A DNA stretch of 17,645 nt. It comes from Cytauxzoon felis (Eukaryota > Apicomplexa > Aconoidasida > Piroplasmida > Theileriidae). A program made the translations under genes and the position numbers. The DNA lies in the NCBI GenBank assembly GCA_020283715.1, contig JAIQCW010000111.1, positions 1 through 17,645 on the forward strand, read 5' to 3'. This document shows, piece after piece, positions 14,667 through 17,645 of the stretch. Below the pieces are notes generated by a model. It was not told where the DNA came from and did no database searches. It saw only the letters and a program-made list of their open reading frames with translations. Every line of letters starts with the position of its first letter. The first letter of the stretch is position 1.

Positions 14667-16697
14667 TTATTCATATGACATGAGTAGTTTTCTCATATTT
14701 AATGTGAATACTTCTCTAAATGTTTTTTTAGCTTCCTTTACACCACTTCCAAACCAAAATTTAAATCCCCTATATCTCGTATAACCTTTAGTTGGCCAAT
14801 GGTCTCTATCAGATCTCCTGTATGTCTTTAGGTATCCATCTGAGATGAACATCCCAATAACCAATGTTAAGAAGGCTAATAACAAACTGAATGCTTTTAA
14901 TGTACCATCACCGTTGCAGGATTGACTATCTACACCACCCATTCCTATTCCTAACATAACTTCATTACTGAGCTGTAGTGCTATACATAATAGGTATATC
15001 CTAAATTTAGTCCTGTAAAAGTATCGAGAGATTCTACAATATGGATAATGGAGCATGATTAGACATATTACAGCAGCAGTAAGTAATGGTAACATTGCGC
15101 ACCATGCCATATTGTAGTATTGCAAATCACAATCCCATTTATTCTCTGGTGACTTTTCACCATCTTTTACTCCATACTTTAACACAGTGAATACACATGA
15201 AGGTATACATGTGGTGAATGTAACCAGTAGTGATACCTTATAACCATCGACTAGACCGAGGAATTGATACGGAGCAATTGATGGATTGAATGAATAAGCT
15301 ATTGGATTACTGATCGGGAACATTAATAAGGCTGATATTGCATTAGGGTTAGTTAACCCTGAGAAGCCCCCGCCATCTTTCCCACTATTACAACAACATT
15401 TACAACATTTGTCATTAGATTGGCAAGTAGTAGATGAGCAACAGCAACAACAATTATCACTACCGGAGGTTGCGCATGAACACTGTGTCGTAGATGCTGT
15501 TTTGCAACAACATTTACAGCATTTACATGGTTGACCCACAGCTGTACAACATGTACATGGAGTGCATTCAGTAGGACAATTTTCCGGGCATGTTGTACAA
15601 CAACAACAACATTTACAAGTTTCAGCGCTTCCGGTACATCTACATGTGCAGGGTTCTGAACACTGCGTTCCAGGCGTTTTGCAGCAACAGCAACAACAAC
15701 ACGTACCATCTTTACATCCAGGGCAATTACAGGCAGATACCGCTTCTTTACAAGTACATTGACACGTAGGGGATTTACAACAACAGCAACAACAACATTT
15801 TTGTTTACATTCCTCAGGGCAATTACACTCTGCTGGTGGAGTTGTACAACACCTACATTTACAAGGTTCAGCCTTACAACAACAGCAACAACAACATTTT
15901 TGTTTACATTCCTCAGGACATGTACATTGTGTTGGTGTACTTGTACAACACTTACAGTTGCAAGAAGTTTTTTGCTCCGATGGACATGCTTTGCAACAAC
16001 ATTTACAAGCAGTAGCTTCCTCACTTTTACATGATGTACAGCATTTACAGCATTTGTTTTTAGATCCTTCTCCAGGTTGACCTCCATTACTGCCATTATA
16101 TCCGACTGTCCAGCTTATGGCTGCGGAGAGTGAAACAAACATCAACAAAATAAAATACCAAATAAACATCCAATGGCCTAAATCCTCTAATCCAAAATAA
16201 GATCCGATATAATAAAATCCCATTTGATAAATTACAACTGCAATCCCGGAAAGTGTGCGACCAAGGATGACAAGAAGTCCATCATTTGATGAAACTTTTG
16301 CCATACTTATATAATTAATTCCTAACACAAATCCAAACATATTGATCATCCAGTAATAGTGAGTAAGTCTTCCAAAATCACCTCCAGAAATATAACTAAT
16401 GAAAATTATAACGACAGTAATAAAGAATGTCCATATGTTAGCGATTGAAATGTTAACAGAGCTCTCTTTGAGTGCTACAACAGCTGCACATGTGATCATC
16501 ATGCCAACTAAACATGATATTTCCATAGAACTGAAGAATTTATTGATGAATAATGGTATCTTATCCGGTGGCAGATGGAATCTTTCAACAGCAAATGAAG
16601 AGAAATTAACCACTGTATATAGAGGAAATGGAACTATAAATCCTCCTAAGAAGGCGGCTGCCTTCTTTATACCTTCGTTTCCACCCTTTCCTGACAT
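14667..16697 (-). CDS. Polytopic membrane protein with a large Cys-rich loop
   Basis: Single-exon gene, 676 aa, start chosen at the first Met (AATAAAATG context). About six hydrophobic segments lie in residues 12-197 (near 15-32, 56-77, 86-104, 112-131, 140-163, 175-197) and about five in 452-620. The 6+5 arrangement with a long loop after TM6 is the layout of equilibrative nucleoside transporters (ENT), and of some expanded piroplasm membrane families (Tpr-like, mtm); I see no decisive ENT signature. Residues 216-436 are extraordinary: by my count about 86 cysteines in 220 residues, with three CCCCCCCK runs and many CKCC, CTC and CNC pairs spaced by Lys, Thr, Pro and Glu. A 15-residue unit (PEECKQK then seven Cys and Lys) occurs twice. 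If the ENT topology holds, the loop is cytosolic and could bind metal like a metallothionein; an extracellular disulphide-rich loop is the alternative. Codon use is less AT-biased than in neighbours. Transport substrate unknown. Confidence 0.85.
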   Translation of the reverse strand: MSGKGGNEGIKKAAAFLGGFIVPFPLYTVVNFSSFAVERFHLPPDKIPLFINKFFSSMEISCLVGMMITCAAVVALKESSVNISIANIWTFFITVVIIFISYISGGDFGRLTHYYWMINMFGFVLGINYISMAKVSSNDGLLVILGRTLSGIAVVIYQMGFYYIGSYFGLEDLGHWMFIWYFILLMFVSLSAAISWTVGYNGSNGGQPGEGSKNKCCKCCTSCKSEEATACKCCCKACPSEQKTSCNCKCCTSTPTQCTCPEECKQKCCCCCCCKAEPCKCRCCTTPPAECNCPEECKQKCCCCCCCKSPTCQCTCKEAVSACNCPGCKDGTCCCCCCCKTPGTQCSEPCTCRCTGSAETCKCCCCCTTCPENCPTECTPCTCCTAVGQPCKCCKCCCKTASTTQCSCATSGSDNCCCCCSSTTCQSNDKCCKCCCNSGKDGGGFSGLTNPNAISALLMFPISNPIAYSFNPSIAPYQFLGLVDGYKVSLLVTFTTCIPSCVFTVLKYGVKDGEKSPENKWDCDLQYYNMAWCAMLPLLTAAVICLIMLHYPYCRISRYFYRTKFRIYLLCIALQLSNEVMLGIGMGGVDSQSCNGDGTLKAFSLLLAFLTLVIGMFISDGYLKTYRRSDRDHWPTKGYTRYRGFKFWFGSGVKEAKKTFREVFTLNMRKLLMSYE
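15775..15917. repeat. Identical 44-bp direct repeat inside the Cys-rich coding region
   Basis: The 44 bp at 15775-15818 recur identically at 15874-15917, offset 99 bp (33 codons, so in frame). On the minus strand each encodes PEECKQK plus seven Cys and a Lys. Perfect nucleotide identity suggests recent unit duplication or homogenisation. It implies that the Cys-rich loop can expand or contract in multiples of 3 nt. Confidence 0.9.
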
Positions 16698-17645
16698 TTT
16701 ATTACTATACCTCTACCTATACAATACTACATTTAAAATTTATGACCATTTCCACATCATGTTTCTTCAGAGCTTCGTTATCGACATTGCTAATATACAT
16801 TAAATCTATAGGCTTCATATCTCGTGTATTATGAGCCTCCAGGTTCAACAGTCATTCCTAGGTATCATAGGCTTCTGGCTCTACCTAGTAATATTGGGTC
16901 ATTAAATTATAAAATTTAATATGTATTCATCAGATGTGTTAGAATCGAGTGATGTCAATGACATGTAATGTTTATTTTTAACGTGATGAAATTGAGAGAA
17001 TTCTAATGTGAATTGTGGTATTATACTTTTCAGAGAGATTTTCATCATGATGGAGGAATTTTAATTTCTGACTATTTATCATAACAAATTGACATATAAT
17101 GAAGTTTATCTATTGATGTAGTATATAAACTTGTATTCTAATAAATTATATAGTTGATCTATACCATATGTTGGAGTTTTATAGGTGTTGATGGATAATA
17201 ATTACATAGTACTAACTGCTTCCCATCACCTACTTAGAGTACTTTATCATCTAATATAGTAACTAGTTGACATGATAATTGTTATAGTATTATATGTTAA
17301 ATTTATAATAGGTAATTTCATACCATAAAGTATACTTCGATCATCAGTCATAGTAGATAACCCGACTATGTATTGCACAGTGATAAGAGCTACCGTTGCC
17401 GTAGAATATTTATAAATTAAGTGTAACTATTATAATTACATCAATATATATTGGTGCTTATATTATATCTACTATAGAAAAATCTATAATTGATTTAATA
17501 TACATTAATAATAACATCATATTTGATACTCTATTAATACACTACCACCCTTATAACAACAATAATAACACTCAAGGCAACATCTATTCTCATGATTATA
17601 TATTATAATTGATTGAATTACATCATTTAACTATGTCTTTTTTTT
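16698..17645. promoter_or_regulatory. 5' region of the Cys-rich gene, otherwise featureless
   Basis: 948 bp upstream of the minus-strand start. No convincing reading frame and no repeat-family module. It contains a direct repeat ATAGGCTTC (16808-16816 and 16867-16875), a 7-bp stem CTAGGTA/TACCTAG (16858-16864 and 16882-16888), and a GC-richer patch at about 17340-17410. Presumed promoter and 5' UTR. Confidence 0.4.
16858..16888. other. Small hairpin upstream of the Cys-rich gene
   Basis: Perfect 7-bp inverted repeat CTAGGTA/TACCTAG with a 17-nt loop, about 160 bp upstream of the start codon. One copy of the ATAGGCTTC direct repeat sits in the loop. It could be an operator-like site or part of the leader; weak on its own. 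Confidence 0.3.

Noticed and set aside
15562..16034. Gln- and Thr-rich plus-strand frames opposite the Cys-rich region
   Set aside because: They arise from antisense reading of Cys-codon runs (CAACAACAG); no independent start or coding evidence.
15353..16096. A 247-aa Val/Asn-rich open frame overlapping the Cys-rich gene on the same strand
   Set aside because: It is the shifted reading of TGT/TGC-rich codons (giving Val, Asn, Ala), lacks domains, and is explained by the composition of the real gene.

Overview
The window looks like nuclear DNA of an apicomplexan parasite, most likely a piroplasm (Theileria, Babesia or Cytauxzoon group). The inference rests on four things: AT-rich DNA, a nuclear gyrA with a signal-peptide-like leader as in apicoplast-targeted proteins, compact housekeeping genes broken by 38-46 nt GT-AG introns, and a polytopic membrane protein next door. 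The species cannot be fixed from sequence alone.

Five protein genes are supported, four of them only after joining exons by hand. Left to right: RPN5 (26S proteasome lid subunit, minus strand, 6 exons, 345-2527); a BRR6/BRL1-family nuclear-envelope membrane protein (plus strand, 2 exons, 2941-4368); GYRA (apicoplast DNA gyrase A, minus strand, 7 exons, 4479-9354); an ATP9/Neo1-type P4-ATPase lipid flippase (plus strand, 3 exons, 10242-14166); and an 11-TM-like membrane protein with a 220-residue loop that is about 39% cysteine (minus strand, single exon, 14667-16697). RPN5/BRR6, GYRA/ATP9 and probably the last gene with an unseen neighbour have divergent 5' regions. The genes look like unrelated housekeeping functions, not one pathway.

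The notable part is a dispersed, modular repeat family. Of the 14 introns I reconstruct, 8 are 38-46 nt and 6 are 333-741 nt; every long intron carries the repeat and no short one does. Two more copies lie at gene 3' ends (108-380 and 14190-14550). None is seen in about 2.2 kb of 5' intergenic DNA. Copies begin and end with inverted CCACCTGAGGT-type arms and are built from shared modules. Two of them (RPN5 intron 4 and GYRA intron 4) also share a roughly 230 bp AT-rich core, in opposite orientations. One strand of the modules translates to a recurring peptide (DLRE-x-EGEVNREAVCKT, NYLSLKSRATPGDRGG, TSGG linkers), with partly synonymous changes between copies. The family therefore looks either like a non-autonomous mobile element that settles in introns, or like scattered debris of a Ser/Gly/Thr-rich coding repeat. 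I do not recognise it as a named family.
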